From: an uncultured Pseudomonadota bacterium
GTDB lineage: Bacteria; Desulfobacterota_B; Binatia; UBA9968
Length of the DNA: 13,749 nucleotides
Direction: 5' to 3'
Assembly: GCA_946478635.1 (NCBI GenBank)
Contig: CAMLCX010000078.1
Span: forward strand, 1-13,749
The notes under the pieces are model-generated. The model did no database searches and was not told the origin of the DNA. It worked only from the letters and a program-made list of their open reading frames with translations. Numbering within the stretch: the first letter of the stretch is position 1; every line of letters begins with the position of its first letter. The translations under genes were made by a program, and so were the position numbers. This document shows positions 13,583 to 13,749 of the stretch, piece after piece.

Positions 13583-13749
13583 ATGAATCTTTACTTGATG
13601 CGTCACGGCATCGCGGCGGACAACAACCAACCGTCCGAGACCGATGATGCCCGACGTCCGCTTTCCCCGAAGGGCTTGAAACGCACCCGCAGGATCGCCA
13701 AAGGCATTCGGCGGCTGAGCATTGCTTTCGACGTTATTCTGAGCAGCCC
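13583..13749 (+). CDS. sixA: SixA-type phosphohistidine phosphatase, partial at window end
   Basis: The first 55 codons of a histidine-phosphatase-superfamily protein; the gene continues past the window. The opening MNLYLMRHGIAADN carries the RHG motif whose histidine is phosphorylated during catalysis, and RRPLSPKGLKRTRRIAKGIR is the conserved LSxxGxxQ-like region of SixA. SixA removes phosphate from histidines of phosphotransfer proteins. The start is ten bases after the stop of the ArsC-like gene, consistent with one transcript. Ribosome binding site weak. Confidence 0.85.
   Translation, partial: MNLYLMRHGIAADNNQPSETDDARRPLSPKGLKRTRRIAKGIRRLSIAFDVILSS

Noticed and set aside
1..13749. CRISPR arrays, tRNA or rRNA genes, IS transposases, toxin-antitoxin pairs
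   Set aside because: No regularly spaced direct repeats, no cloverleaf or rRNA-like stretches, and no transposase or toxin-like proteins were seen on either strand.

Overview
The window looks like a chromosomal segment of a GC-rich, Gram-negative environmental bacterium. Evidence is a tesA-type esterase divergent from a YbbA/YbbP-type ABC exporter, a putative lipoprotein, paired Amidohydro_2 enzymes, and dispersed palindromic repeats. Gene content reminds me of uncultured soil or groundwater lineages once called Deltaproteobacteria (Binatota, Tectomicrobia and similar). That placement is an impression from gene families, not a measurement.

Layout. (1) Positions 80-3391, minus strand: ATPase then large FtsX-type permease of a YbbA/YbbP-like ABC system. 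It is divergent from a GDSL esterase (3452-4111), the same order as tesA-ybbA-ybbP in enterobacteria. A small putative lipoprotein follows the esterase. (2) 4714-8285: an ABM-domain monooxygenase with its own promoter; a minus-strand pair of Amidohydro_2 enzyme and dienelactone-hydrolase-like protein; and a divergent second Amidohydro_2 paralogue with a good sigma-70-type promoter. This looks like a small catabolic island acting on an unidentified ring or lactone substrate. (3) 8284-8912: a repeat-rich intergenic stretch, then a chimeric pseudogene that joins the start of an ABC substrate-binding protein to the end of a DUF155/RMD1-family protein. (4) 9246-13749: seven same-strand genes: a degenerate Bergerat-fold (HATPase-like) protein, a UspA protein with a broken nucleotide-binding motif, a PsiE-family membrane protein, a small protein resembling a histidine-kinase dimerisation helix pair, a Ppx/GppA phosphatase with HD domain, an ArsC/low-molecular-weight phosphatase-like protein lacking its catalytic arginine, and the start of a SixA-type phosphohistidine phosphatase cut by the window edge.

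The most interesting part is region 4. The ATP-binding-fold gene lacks the N-box asparagine and the DxGxG aspartate. A separate gene 1.2 kb away carries an H-box-like AHxxxN helix. Together they resemble a split phosphotransferase of the Spo0B/ChpT kind (DHp hairpin plus dead CA domain). A SixA phosphohistidine phosphatase, a polyphosphatase, PsiE and UspA in the same run suggest a phosphate or polyphosphate stress-signalling locus in which several members have lost catalytic residues but kept intact reading frames. This is inference from reading the proteins; no homology search was run.
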